NCBI RefSeq assembly: GCF_000732945.1
Contig: NZ_CP008944.1
Span: 776,553-840,552 of the forward strand
Direction: 5' to 3'
Source: Corynebacterium atypicum
GTDB lineage: Bacteria > Actinomycetota > Actinomycetes > Mycobacteriales > Mycobacteriaceae
Length of the DNA: 64,000 nucleotides
Positions 19,589-31,658 of the stretch are shown in pieces. The notes under the pieces are model-generated. The model had not been told where the DNA came from and did not search any database. It saw nothing but the letters and a program-made list of their open reading frames with translations. The translations under genes and the position numbers were made by a program. Each line of letters begins with the position of its first letter. The stretch's first letter is position 1.

Positions 19589-20338
19589 ATGCCCATGAGC
19601 TTCGCCGATGCCTTCCTCAACCAAGCCCCAGAGGGCTACCATCTGCCCAAGCCGTTGCGTCAGGCCTTCGATTTTCTCGAGGCCCGTGGCCACGGCGAGG
19701 TGTTCGCCGAGCCCGGGGAACTGGCCACTTCACCTCGGCCGTCGTCCGATTTATCTTCTGGCGGCGATGAGCACTCGGCCGGCTTCCTTGCGGTAAGCAC
19801 AGATCCGTCGGTGGGCACGGTGTTTTACACGGACTTCGATCTTTCGGGGTACCTGGAGGCTGAGAGCCCCGAGGCGGACAAGGTCGTTTCCATTGCCGAT
19901 CCGGACGGCGGCGGGGCGCGCATCGTCGCCTGGGCAGGCCCGGAGGGTACCAGCGAGTACCGCTATTGCTTGCTGGGTGCGGAAGGCGAGGGCCCATTCC
20001 TGGTGGCCAACAACACGATCGACCTGCTGCGCCTGATCGCGGTGGGCTATGCGTGGATCGGCGAAGACACGCTCGGGCGCACCCCCGCGGAGGCGCACGC
20101 CGACGACCGAGCGGGCACGGCGGAGTTTCGTTTTTGGGTGGAAGAGACTTTTGGTGAAAAGGTCCCCGACTACTGGCCGGCGGCCCAGCTCGACGAAGGC
20201 CTTGCGTCGTTTTTGGTTGAGCTGCGCGGCGGCGACGACGAGGGGCTTTATCTCGACGGGCTGGTTCCTGAGCCCGGCGACGAGGACGTCGCCGCAGACG
20301 CCGGCGACGCTGCGGGACAGGTAGGACCGGAAGAATGA
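19589..20338 (+). CDS. Unknown acidic protein, weakly SMI1/KNR4 (SUKH)-like
   Basis: The 249-residue protein has no signal or membrane segment and is strongly acidic, with an Asp/Glu/Ala tail. The central stretch GPFLVANNTIDLLRLIAVGYAWIGEDTLG followed by FRFWVEETFGEKVPDYWPA resembles the C-terminal half of SMI1/KNR4-type proteins, many of which are immunity proteins against toxins. That resemblance is weak and is offered only as a lead. It follows the DUF364 gene by 5 nt and its stop overlaps the macrodomain gene start (ATGA), so all three may be one transcript. ATG at 19595 is an equally possible start. Confidence 0.6.
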   Translation: MPMSFADAFLNQAPEGYHLPKPLRQAFDFLEARGHGEVFAEPGELATSPRPSSDLSSGGDEHSAGFLAVSTDPSVGTVFYTDFDLSGYLEAESPEADKVVSIADPDGGGARIVAWAGPEGTSEYRYCLLGAEGEGPFLVANNTIDLLRLIAVGYAWIGEDTLGRTPAEAHADDRAGTAEFRFWVEETFGEKVPDYWPAAQLDEGLASFLVELRGGDDEGLYLDGLVPEPGDEDVAADAGDAAGQVGPEE

Positions 20339-20862
20339 GGCTGACCGTGGTGCGCGGCGACATCACCTCCCAGGAAGTCGATGCAATAGTCAATGCCGCG
20401 AACTCGACTCTTCTCGGCGGCGGGGGAGTCGATGAGGCGATCCACCGTGCTGGCGGGCCGGAGATCCTGGCCGAGTGCAAAAGTCTGCGCCGTACTCGGT
20501 ATCCGCAGGGGGTGCCGGCAGGAGACGCGGTGGCCACCAGCGCCGGTAGGCTTCCCGCGCGCTGGGTTATTCATACCGTCGGCCCAGTCTATAGCCGCAC
20601 GGAGGATCGCTCGGCGGCGCTGGCTTCCGCGTACCGAGAATCCCTCGGGCTAGCGGGGACCTTGGGCGCGCGCTCGGTGGCCTTCCCTCTCATCTCGGCG
20701 GGCGCGTACGGTTGGCCGCTTGCCGACGCCGCGCGCATCGCCGTGCAGACCCTGCGGCTCAGCGCGCCCCCGGACACGTCTGCCTTGGTGGAGGCGCGGA
20801 TGGTGGCGTTCAGCGTGCCAGTTAAAGCTGTTTTGGATCGCGCGCTGTCCGCGCTGTATTAG
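20335..20862 (+). CDS. Macrodomain protein (O-acetyl-ADP-ribose deacetylase type)
   Basis: The 175-residue protein is a single macrodomain. VVRGDITSQEVDAIVNAANSTLLGGGGVDEAIHRAGG holds the ADP-ribose loop with the key Asn and Asp/Gly residues, and VAFPLISAGAYGWP is the second phosphate loop. Such proteins hydrolyse O-acetyl-ADP-ribose or remove ADP-ribose from proteins or nucleic acids (MacroD/YmdB type). It starts inside the stop codon of the preceding gene, so the two products are made together. Confidence 0.92.
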   Translation: MRLTVVRGDITSQEVDAIVNAANSTLLGGGGVDEAIHRAGGPEILAECKSLRRTRYPQGVPAGDAVATSAGRLPARWVIHTVGPVYSRTEDRSAALASAYRESLGLAGTLGARSVAFPLISAGAYGWPLADAARIAVQTLRLSAPPDTSALVEARMVAFSVPVKAVLDRALSALY

Positions 20863-20904
20863 CTGTGTGGCAAGATCCTGTGAGTTGCGAGTATGCTAGG
20901 TAAC

Positions 20905-21648
20905 ATGCAAGAAGATGAAAGCTCATTTGCCGGCGGTATGCGTAGACTCAATTGGTCGAAATTTAAAAAATGCTGCTCGTCGTCGCGCATCCTGACGATC
21001 CTGAGTATGGTGCGTCTTGTGCAGTGAATTTCTTCACTCGTCACGGAATCGAGGTCCATTATCTCCTCCTCACCCATGGTGAGGCTGGTATTGAGGCGCG
21101 CGAGCCAGAGGAGGTTGCTTTGCTGCGTAAGAAAGAACAGAGCGCAGCTTGCTCGACAGTTGGAGTATCGAGTCTGGAAATTCTGGATCATCCAGACGGG
21201 GTGCTAGAGGTAGGCCTCGCGTTGCGGAAAGTATCGCCCGACATATTCGTAAGATTCGTCCTGACGTAGTGATCGTTACGCCTTTTGATCTCGAAGTTCC
21301 TTGGGGATCAATCAGGCAGATCACTGCGCGGCGGGATTATCTGCCCTTAATGCGTGCCGGGATGCTGGAAACACCTGGGTATTTCGCGAGCTCAGTGAAG
21401 AAGAAGGACTGTCCGCATGGAAGGTCGGTACCTTCCTGATCTCCGGTGATGCGCGTTCCGACGTCGCCCTTGAGCTCGCCGAAGAAGACGTGCAGGCTGG
21501 CGTGCAGTCCCTTGAGTGTCACCAGGAGTATCTAGCGGCGCTACCGGATCATCCTGCTCCAGCAGATTTCATCCCAGGAATAACGAAAGCTGCCGGAGAG
21601 CACATAGGAGTACAGCACGCGGCCACATTCCGTCTCTTCGAGCTCTAG
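20905..21648 (+). pseudogene. PIG-L (LmbE) family deacetylase, three frameshifts
   Basis: Conserved PIG-L blocks are spread over three frames: VVAHPDDPEYG, the zinc-site start; LLLTHGEAG; EILDHPDG; IRKIRPDVVIVTP; and INQADHCAAG, which carries the later metal His. Single-base deletions at an A6 run (20965-20970), a GG (about 21226) and a G4 run (21303-21306) would explain all three switches, and adding three bases gives a 248-residue protein. The family removes acetyl groups from N-acetylglucosamine-type substrates, as in mycothiol synthesis. ATG 20905 follows TAGGTAAC. Its composition is lower in GC than the core genes. Confidence 0.75.
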
Positions 21649-21724
21649 CGCGATAAATCTTCCGAGGTTGTGCGGTTGAGCAGAGGTAATGCAACCGGAG
21701 CACTACCTCTCTTATAGGTAAATC

Positions 21725-24125
21725 TTAGGCTTTAGCGGCGATCGGCGTCGGTTCGATCTGCCACACCTCGCGGGCGTAGTCCGCGATCGTGCGGTCCGAG
21801 GAGAATCGGCCCGAGGTGCAGATGTTCAGCCAGCATTTCTTTGCCCACCCCTCCGGGTCGGCTGCGTAGTCGGCGGCCATCCGATCGCGGGTGGTGCGGT
21901 AATCGGCAAAGTCGCCGAGCACGTAGTAGATGTCCGGGTCGTTCCACCCCGTGCCCAGCAACGAGTCGGACAGGTCCTGGAACCAGCCGGAGCCCGAGTC
22001 GTCGACGGTGCCGTTGGTCAGCGCCGTCGGCACGCGGCGCAGGCCGGGCACCTTGTTGGCCACCGCCCGCGGGTTGTGGTTCTCGCGCAGGTGCGGAAGC
22101 TCGTCCTCGGTGGCGCCGAAGATGTACGCATTGTCTTCGCCCACGGCGTCGACAATCTCAACGTTGGCCCCGTCGAGGGTGCCTAAGGTGAGCGCGCCGT
22201 TCATCATGAACTTCATGTTCGAGGTCCCGGAAGCCTCCTTGCCGGCGGTGGAGATCTGCTCGGAGACGTCCGCGGCGGGATGATTTGCTCGGCCGGAGAG
22301 ACGTTGTAGTTCTCTACGAACACGACGTTCAAGTACTGGGAGACGAGCTCGTCCGCAGAGACGAGCCGGGCGACCTCGTTGATCAGCTTGATGATGGCCT
22401 TCGCCCGCACGTAGCCCGGGGCGGCCTTCGCGCCAAAGATGAACGTGCGCTTAGGGATGTCCCGCTCACCGTCTTCCTTGATCCGGAAGTAGAGATCGAG
22501 GATGTACAACGCGTTGAGCAGCTGGCGCTTGTACTCATGCAGGCGCTTGATCTGGACGTCGAAGATCGAGTCGGGGTCCACTACCGCGCCCTGGTGCCCC
22601 TTGACCCAGCGGGAGAAGTCCGCTTTGTTTGCCGCCTTGACCTCTTGGAGCCGGTGCAGCGTCTCAGGGTCCTCGGCGAAGGAGGACAGCTCGGTAAGCC
22701 GGCTCAAGTCGGTCACCCAGGCGTCCGAGCCAAGCTTCTCGGTGAGCAGGGCGGAAAGCCGGGGGGTTGCACATGCGCAGCCAGCGCCGCGGAGTCACCC
22801 CGTTGGTTTTGTTGTTAAACCGCTCCGGCCAGATGCCGTGCCAGTCGCCCAGGGTCTCCCTCTTGATGATCTCGGTGTGCAGCGCGGCGACCCCGTTGAT
22901 GGAGTAAGAGGCGTAACAGGCGATCCACGCCATGCGCACCGTGCCGTCCTGCACCGGGGCCATGCGGGCGATCTGGGCCTCGTCGACGCCGCGGGCGCGC
23001 ATGTCCTCACGGAAGCGGCGGTCGATCTCGCAGACGAGCTCCCAGATGCGCGAGAAGAGTCGCTGGAAAATGTGGGTGTCCCACTGCTCGAGAGCCTCGG
23101 TGAGCACGGTGTGGTTGGTGTACGCGAAAGTCTCGGTGACCACCTTCCAGGCCGCGTCCCAGCTCAAGCCGTGGTCGTCGAGAAGCAGCCGCAGCAACTC
23201 GGGAACCGCGAGCACGGGGTGGGTGTCGTTGAGCTGAATGCAGTTGTACTTGGCAAACCCGGTGAGGTCTTCGCCGTGGTGCGCGATGTAATTGTCAATC
23301 ATCGCCTGCAGCGAGGCAGAGACGAAGAAGTACTGCTGGCGAACGCGCAGCACCTTGCCCTCGTAGGTGGTGTCGTTGGGGTAGAGCACGCGGCAGATAT
23401 CCGCAACCTTTTCGCGCTCGAGGATCGCCTCGGTGAACCGCTGCGAGTTAAAGGCATCGTAGTCGAACTCGCTCATCGGCTCGGCGTTCCACAGCCGCAA
23501 GGTACCCACGTTGTCGGTGCCGTAGCCGGTGATCGGCATGTCGTAGGGCACCGCGCGCACCGTCATGTCGTCGAAGCGGACCAGGCACTCCTGCGACTTG
23601 CGCCGGAGGGTGAACGCGTAGCCGTCCTCGCGCCAGGGGTCCGGGGCCTCCTTCTGGAACCCGTCCTCGAAGGATCGCCGGAAGAGCCCGTACCGGTAGA
23701 GCAGCCCGTAGCCGTTGACCGGGTAGTCCTGGGTGACCGCGGAATCAAGGAAGCAGGCGGCGAGCCGGCCGGCCGAGCCCGCCGTTGCCCAGCGCGGCGT
23801 CCGACTCGGCCTCGAGCACGTCGCTCAAGTTGCGCCCGGTGGCGGCCACGGCCTCCGTGGCCTCCTCGAGCATCCCGAGGTTGGTCAGGTTATTCAAGAG
23901 CGCGCGCCCCATGAGGAACTCTGCAGAGAAGTAATGCTGCTGGCGGGTCGCCGCGTAGGCCTTGGTGGTCGCCTCCCACTGCGGGGCGACTTGATCCATC
24001 ACGGAGCGGGCCAGGCCGAACCAGAACTTCCGGTCGGTGGCGCTTTCTGGGGAGCAGCCGGCGGCGCCGCGTACGTGGCCCGGAAGCGCCTCAGAGAGGC
24101 TGGGGATGGAGTGCTTGAGGGTCAT
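21725..24125 (-). pseudogene. glgP: Glycogen/alpha-glucan phosphorylase, three frameshifts
   Basis: The enzyme releases glucose-1-phosphate from glycogen. The N-terminal part (VAPQWEATTKAYAATRQQHYFSAEFLMGRAL), the middle (NCIQLNDTHPVLAVPELLRLLLDD) and the PLP-lysine block (SNMKFMMNGALTLGTLDGANVEI) are all present but in different frames. The switches are at 23766-23775, where a CCGG unit is tandemly repeated (+4); at a G6 run, 22761-22766 (+1); and near 22274-22279 (-1). Correcting these gives 798 residues, the normal size. GGTGAGGA precedes the ATG. As written, translation stops after 126 residues. Confidence 0.88.
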
Positions 24126-24179
24126 CGAGAGTCCTCACCTTCCTGGGGGTCAAGCGAAAGGAAAACCGGGGGAAGTGTG

Positions 24180-24198
24180 CCCCTTGACGGTGAAGGGG
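24180..24198. repeat. Inverted repeat upstream of glgP
   Basis: CCCCTT (24180-24185) and AAGGGG (24193-24198) form a 6-bp dyad around a 7-nt centre, 55-73 nt upstream of the glgP ATG. It could be an operator or a leader hairpin; there is no evidence to choose. Confidence 0.3.
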
Positions 24199-24235
24199 TC
24201 ATGTCACAAATCAACAAGCTTAATGCACGCTGGCG

Positions 24236-24259
24236 AAAAAGGCCCGGCGAGCAGGCCCT
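24236..24259 (-). terminator. Probable terminator after the M20 amidohydrolase gene
   Basis: Read on the minus strand, AGGGCC and GGCCTT pair (one G-T wobble) and are followed directly by a run of five T. It lies about 55 nt past the stop codon of the amidohydrolase gene and upstream of glgP. Confidence 0.45.
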
Positions 24260-24314
24260 GTGCGGCGAACCCGGCCGCCGGTGCGCTCAGCCGGGCGCGC
24301 GTGCCGACGCCCGG

Positions 24315-25589
24315 TCAGGCGGCGGGGTGTGCACCTTTGCCCAGGTAGGAAAGCGCAGCCGCGATGGCGGCTCCGGTAGCCGAGCGCACCGTGGGCTCGT
24401 AATCCGGAAGGAAGGTGGGCATGTGGTTGACCGGCACGTCGCGGTCCACGGTGCCCTCTTTGACCGCCTTATCCCAGATCTCTCGCGGCGTGCAGCCGAC
24501 CAACCAGAACAGGTAGGGCGCGCCGAGCGCGCGCGGGATGTGCGAGAAGTCCTCGGACACCGTGGAGGGGTGCGCCGTGACCGAATCCCGGCCAAATACC
24601 TGGTCGAAGACGGGCCGGACGTGCCGGAAGACCTCCGGATCGTTGTCCGTGAGCTCGGCGTGCGAGAAGAACTCGAACTGCGGCTTGCCCGGGCATCCAG
24701 ACGCCTGGCATTCCGCGGCGACCACCCGGCGGATGCCGGCGAGTACCCGCTTTTTCACCGCGTCGTCGTAAAACCTGCAGTTGAGCACCAAGGTAGCCGA
24801 TTCCGGGATGATGTTATTCGTGGTTCCGGTGCTCATCTGGCCGACGGTGATGACCGCGAAGTCATTCGGGTCGACTTCCCTGCCTACCAGGGCTTGCAGC
24901 CGGACGACGATCATCGCCGCCACAAACGTCGGATCGACGGACATGTGCGGCATCGAGCCGTGGGCGCTCACCCCCGGGATGGTGATCCGTACCGAGTCAG
25001 CGGCGGCCATCTGCCCGCCCGGCATCGTCTGGACCTCGCCCGCCCGGCCGGGCATCACGTGCTGGCCAAAGCAGACGTCCGGGGTGAGGATACGCGAGGC
25101 CAGCCCATCGGCGATCATCGCGTCCGCGCCCGTGCCGGTCTCCTCCGCGGGTTGGAATAGCGCGAGGTAGGTGCCCTGCCAGCGGTCTCGGTGGGCGTCT
25201 AAGACCGCGCAGGCGCCAAGCAGCGCGGTGGTGTGCATATCGTGCCCACAGGCGTGCATGACCGGCACGGTGGTGCCGTTGGGCCGGGCCTGCACCCTCG
25301 TGGAGGCAAACTCGACGCCGGTGGCCTCTTTGACCGGTAGGGCGTCGAAGTCGGCCCGCATGAGCACGGTTTTCCCCGGGCCGTTGCGGAAGATGGCCAC
25401 GATGCCAAAGCCCCCGATGGGCTGCAGGACCTCGCAGTCGAAGCGGTCGAGTTGCGCGAGGATCTTCTGCGCGGTGGCCCGCTCAAGCCCGGACAAGTCC
25501 GGGTGCTCGTGGAGGTCCTCGTAAAAAGGGCGTTGGAACGCGAGGTCGGTGTCTGAGTGGGCGAAGATCGAACTGGTACTCAGCGGCAT
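24315..25589 (-). CDS. M20 family amidohydrolase (N-acyl amino acid hydrolase type)
   Basis: The 424-residue zinc hydrolase has the M20D pattern: MRADFDALPVKEATGVEF; the metal site MHACGHDMHTTALLGA; the catalytic Glu pair in FQPAEETGTGA; a further ligand in CFGQHVMPG; GVSAHGSMPHMSVDP in the dimerisation domain; and the late ligand region VSEDFSHIPRALG. Relatives deacylate N-acyl amino acids or hippurate; the corynebacterial axillary acylglutamine hydrolase AgaA shares this architecture. The substrate is not determined. It lies 46 nt downstream of the DUF4921 gene on the same strand. Confidence 0.88.
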   Translation of the reverse strand: MPLSTSSIFAHSDTDLAFQRPFYEDLHEHPDLSGLERATAQKILAQLDRFDCEVLQPIGGFGIVAIFRNGPGKTVLMRADFDALPVKEATGVEFASTRVQARPNGTTVPVMHACGHDMHTTALLGACAVLDAHRDRWQGTYLALFQPAEETGTGADAMIADGLASRILTPDVCFGQHVMPGRAGEVQTMPGGQMAAADSVRITIPGVSAHGSMPHMSVDPTFVAAMIVVRLQALVGREVDPNDFAVITVGQMSTGTTNNIIPESATLVLNCRFYDDAVKKRVLAGIRRVVAAECQASGCPGKPQFEFFSHAELTDNDPEVFRHVRPVFDQVFGRDSVTAHPSTVSEDFSHIPRALGAPYLFWLVGCTPREIWDKAVKEGTVDRDVPVNHMPTFLPDYEPTVRSATGAAIAAALSYLGKGAHPAA

Positions 25590-25635
25590 GGCTGGGGCTT
25601 TCTTAGATCGAGGCGGGCGGGTTGTACGGACGGTC

Positions 25636-26961
25636 TTAGGGCAGCAGCGGGTTGTAGCGCAGCGGGTTCGGTGTGAGCTCGCATTCGGGCCCGATGGTGA
25701 TGTCCTGGGCGATTTTCCCCTCGTCGCGTAGCTTAAACATCGCCTTGGTGACGCGGTCGCGGATGTTTTCCGGCGAGAGCGTGTTGACGTAGATCTTGGT
25801 GCCGCCCTCGAAGCCGGCGAGCGTGGAGACCCGCCACTTGATCATCACGCGCCAGGGCATGGGGACATCCAAGTCCACGGGCTTGTGGTGCCACTCCTCG
25901 TTAGAGGGCACGTCCGGCCCGGTCGCCGCGTGGCAAGCGTGCAACAGATCGCTCATGGCCTTGATCTCGGATTCGTCCTGCAACCAGGGCTCGGCGACGG
26001 CGGACTTAGAAAAGACCTCGATCGTGGGGTAGCGGTGGCCGAACCCGGCGAAGCAGACCGCGTGCTGGTTCTCCGCGATGATCAGGTTGTGGTAACTGGC
26101 GTAGTCCACCGCCCACTCGTTGTACATGTTGAAGTTTTCGCGCAGGTGCGCGACCTCCAGCTCGGTCTGCACCCCGCGCTCGTCGAGGGCGACGAGCTGT
26201 TTGTGCAGGTGGTCGAAGCTGGCGCCGGCGGGCTTGAGCCAGTTTTGAAAGACCGCGACGTAGCGCGCGTATCGGTTGTGCTCGTAGAGCTGCGCCATCG
26301 AGTCGACGGTAAAGCGGATAAAGGCGGCGTGCTCGTCGACACTCAGGGTCCCCGCGGATGCCAGCTGGCTGGTGTTCGTGGCGTCGTCGACGAAGTGCCG
26401 GCGCCCCAGGATGAGGTCGTGGCCGCCGCCGAAGAAGACGTCGCCGAGTTCCAAAAGCTCCGCTTCGGGAAGGTCCGGGTTGGCACCTGCGGCCTTGAGC
26501 TTGGTGCGCACGGTCTTTAAGACGTGCTCGCGGCCGACGTCGCTGGCCTCGTAGCACTCGCGGTGGGCCAGCTGGGCGTCGTCCATCTTGTAGTCGTAGT
26601 TTTCGCGCCAGTAATCGTAGGAGACGATCTCGAAGAGGTTGGGCACGCGCCGGAACTCGGCGGTTGTCTCGCCTAGCTGCTCAGGTACCAGCCCGCGGAG
26701 GATCCGCCAGTGGCCGTCGTCGCGCACCATCCGGGATTTTTCTGGAGGGGTGTCGAGCATTCGGTCCGAGCAGAACGCGCAGGCGCGGTGACGCTGCGAC
26801 TCGTCGAGGGACACCGGATTGCTCGCCGGCTGAGACAGCGGCCGGTTTCCACGCCCCGGAACCGTCCACACCTGGGTGCCCGTGAACGGATTGACCTGCT
26901 TGATGGTGCCATCGGCCATGACCGTCAGGGGATTGTGTCGAGGGATATAGGGGCTATTCAT
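25636..26961 (-). CDS. DUF4921 family protein, GalT/HIT-like nucleotidyltransferase fold
   Basis: The 441-residue protein has the start DGTIKQVNPFTGTQVWTVPGRGNRP and a paired-Cys site (CAFCSD) as in galactose-1-phosphate uridylyltransferases. The HIT-type active-site string FDHLHKQLV is present near the middle. This fits DUF4921, an actinobacterial family of unknown substrate; the HIT residues suggest nucleotide-monophosphate transfer or hydrolysis. AAAGG lies 8 nt before the ATG. It is divergent from a small unknown gene and probably co-transcribed with the amidohydrolase gene. Confidence 0.72.
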   Translation of the reverse strand: MNSPYIPRHNPLTVMADGTIKQVNPFTGTQVWTVPGRGNRPLSQPASNPVSLDESQRHRACAFCSDRMLDTPPEKSRMVRDDGHWRILRGLVPEQLGETTAEFRRVPNLFEIVSYDYWRENYDYKMDDAQLAHRECYEASDVGREHVLKTVRTKLKAAGANPDLPEAELLELGDVFFGGGHDLILGRRHFVDDATNTSQLASAGTLSVDEHAAFIRFTVDSMAQLYEHNRYARYVAVFQNWLKPAGASFDHLHKQLVALDERGVQTELEVAHLRENFNMYNEWAVDYASYHNLIIAENQHAVCFAGFGHRYPTIEVFSKSAVAEPWLQDESEIKAMSDLLHACHAATGPDVPSNEEWHHKPVDLDVPMPWRVMIKWRVSTLAGFEGGTKIYVNTLSPENIRDRVTKAMFKLRDEGKIAQDITIGPECELTPNPLRYNPLLP

Positions 26962-27360
26962 CGTCCGCCTTTCTCGCTATGCTCTGCAGACCGTGCCAGT
27001 GATTCAATTCGACGTCCTCGTTCCCGCCGAGCCCGCCGAGGCGCTGCGCTTGCGCTTCCTTTCCGCAGGGGAGAAGCTCGCCCAGGCCGGGGTGCTCGCT
27101 GCCTTGGAAGTAGACTGCCAGCCGGATCCCCAGCTTCCCGAGGGAGTCCTAGAAAGCCTAAGGCAAACGTATCGCGATGACCACGACGGACGCGACTTAG
27201 TCGGGGCGAATGCCGTGCGCTACCGCCTGGAGCCACAAGGCTTTTCCGGATCCGTCAACCAGCTTGCAATGGCGCTGTCTCGCCTGCTCACCCCGGCGGT
27301 GGAACTGCCGGACGACCCGGTTCTTTTGGAAAATGAGCTGGCCTTCGAGCTACCCGCCGC

Positions 27361-30063
<2,703 letters not shown>

Positions 30064-30224
30064 AACTCCGCCGCCCGCCTAGAGCCCCCGGGCCGAGAAG
30101 CGCCGTGCTGCTTTCCGGTCGGGGGCTTCGCGCGGTGCAGGTGCGCGCGGAGCGATTTCCCCACGACACGCCGCCGTCTGCCGGCGGAGACCCTTCGTGC
30201 AGGTCACTAGGTACGATGATGCTT

Positions 30225-30977
30225 ATGTATCGCGTCTTTGAAGCCCTTGATGAACTTGTTCAGACCGTGGAGCAGGCCTACGGCGTGCCCATGACCTCTA
30301 ACTGCATGGTGCCGCGCAATGACGTGCTCGCCCTGCTCGACGATCTTCGCAACGCGCTTCCCGTAGAGATCGATGACGCCCAGGACGTACTCGACCGGCA
30401 GGACGAGCTTATTCGCGGTGCCGAGGAGCGCGCCCACCAAATCGTCTCCGAGGCGGAGAGCGAGGCCAACGGCATTGTTAAGGGGGCGCACGAGGAAAGC
30501 GAATCGATGCTTTCTGACGCCCAGCATTGCTCGACCACCATGGTCGCCCGCGCCGAGGAGGACGCGAACCAGACCGTCAGCCGCGCCCGCGCCGAGGCCG
30601 AGGACACGGTATCGCGCGCCCAGGCGGAGGCCGATCGGTTGAACCGTGAGGCAAACGCGGCTTACCAGCGCAGCGTGGACGACGGGCTGGCCGAGCAGCA
30701 GCGGTTGGTCTCCGAGTCCGAGGTTGCCCGCCGCGCCGACGAAGAGGCCCACCGGGTAGTCGAGCAGGCGCACTCGGAGTCGCGCCAATTGCGCCAGGAC
30801 TGCGATAGTTACGTCGACGGCAAGCTCGCCGAGTTCGAAGAAAGCCTGTCTGCGGTGCTGCGCACCGTGTCCTCCGATCGTTCCGCACTGCGCCGCGGGG
30901 CCGGCGCCTCGGGCGTTCCGCGCCGGGAGTGGTCCACAGAGCGCGGCGAGCACGGCCGCTACGACGCCGAACGCTAG
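30225..30977 (+). CDS. sepIVA: SepIVA-like DivIVA-domain coiled-coil protein
   Basis: The 250-residue protein starts MYRVFEALDELVQTVEQAYGVPM and continues into VPRNDVLALLDDLRNALPVEIDDAQDVLD, closely matching Mycobacterium tuberculosis Rv2927c (SepIVA). SepIVA is an essential mycobacterial protein of cell division and envelope growth. Residues 60-190 are almost entirely Ala/Glu/Arg-rich coiled coil. ATG codons at 30216 and 30219 are in frame; 30225 fits the conserved N-terminus. Gene order sepIVA-DUF177-rnc-mutM matches the mycobacterial order Rv2927c-Rv2924c. Confidence 0.85.
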   Translation: MYRVFEALDELVQTVEQAYGVPMTSNCMVPRNDVLALLDDLRNALPVEIDDAQDVLDRQDELIRGAEERAHQIVSEAESEANGIVKGAHEESESMLSDAQHCSTTMVARAEEDANQTVSRARAEAEDTVSRAQAEADRLNREANAAYQRSVDDGLAEQQRLVSESEVARRADEEAHRVVEQAHSESRQLRQDCDSYVDGKLAEFEESLSAVLRTVSSDRSALRRGAGASGVPRREWSTERGEHGRYDAER

Positions 30978-31109
30978 CGGTTTGCTTCAACCGCTTTTCT
31001 GTGCGCGGCGGGCCGCCCACGTGCGGCCCGTTTCCGCATCGCCGGCAGTCTCGTTCGGCCCCATGTCTTTGGACGCCCATTATTCAACGCTTGTAAGCTG
31101 TGGATCGCT

Positions 31110-31658
31110 ATGAGTAATCCATTTGTCCTCTCCGTCGCCGAGCTGGTGCACGGCCCTGCCGGCCAGCCCGAGCGGTTCGAGCAGTCCGGGCCCTCGCCCT
31201 CGCGCATCGGTGCGGAAATGATCGCGATTGACAAGGGCGAAGAAGTCTTCGTCGACGCCACACTCACCCCGATTAGCGGCGGCGTGCTTGTCGACGCCGC
31301 GGTGACCGCCACCCTGCACGGGCAGTGCGTGCGCTGCCTGCGCCCGCTCAAGCCTAAGCACACCCTGCGCGTCAACCAGTTCTATGCGCTGGAGCTGGGG
31401 TTTGACCAGGGTGAGGACGAGGAGGAAGGCGAGGAGCTTCCGCTGATCGCGGATGACGACACGATCGACATCGAGCAGGAAGTAGTCGACCTTGCGGGCC
31501 TGACCTTCCCGTTTAACCCCACCTGCCAACCCGAATGCCCGGATGACGGCGAAAGCGACGTGCCTGCGCCCGACGGCGTGGTCGATGCCGAGGGCAACGC
31601 GGTGGGCGAGGACCCCCGGATTGACCCGCGCTGGGCCGGCCTGGAGAAGTTCCTATGA
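31110..31658 (+). CDS. YceD family protein (DUF177)
   Basis: The 182-residue protein has the family core GEEVFVDATLTPISGGVLVDAAVTATLHGQCVRCLRPL and a second Cys pair in NPTCQPECPDD, which together could bind a metal. DUF177 proteins sit beside ribosomal or RNase genes and are linked to 23S rRNA accumulation in other organisms. An acidic loop (EDEEEGEELP) lies mid-protein. Its stop overlaps the rnc start (ATGA). TAAGCT lies 10 nt before the ATG and may be the -10 element. Confidence 0.88.
   Translation: MSNPFVLSVAELVHGPAGQPERFEQSGPSPSRIGAEMIAIDKGEEVFVDATLTPISGGVLVDAAVTATLHGQCVRCLRPLKPKHTLRVNQFYALELGFDQGEDEEEGEELPLIADDDTIDIEQEVVDLAGLTFPFNPTCQPECPDDGESDVPAPDGVVDAEGNAVGEDPRIDPRWAGLEKFL

Noticed and set aside
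22502-25160. Long plus-strand frames over glgP and the M20 gene (22502-23914 and 23733-25160)
   Set aside because: They lie opposite recognisable minus-strand enzymes and have Val/Gly/Arg-rich shadow composition with no motif.
30064-30224. Terminator after gdhA
   Set aside because: A possible GC stem with a GGGGGCTTC arm is weak and has no T-tract, so it is not listed.
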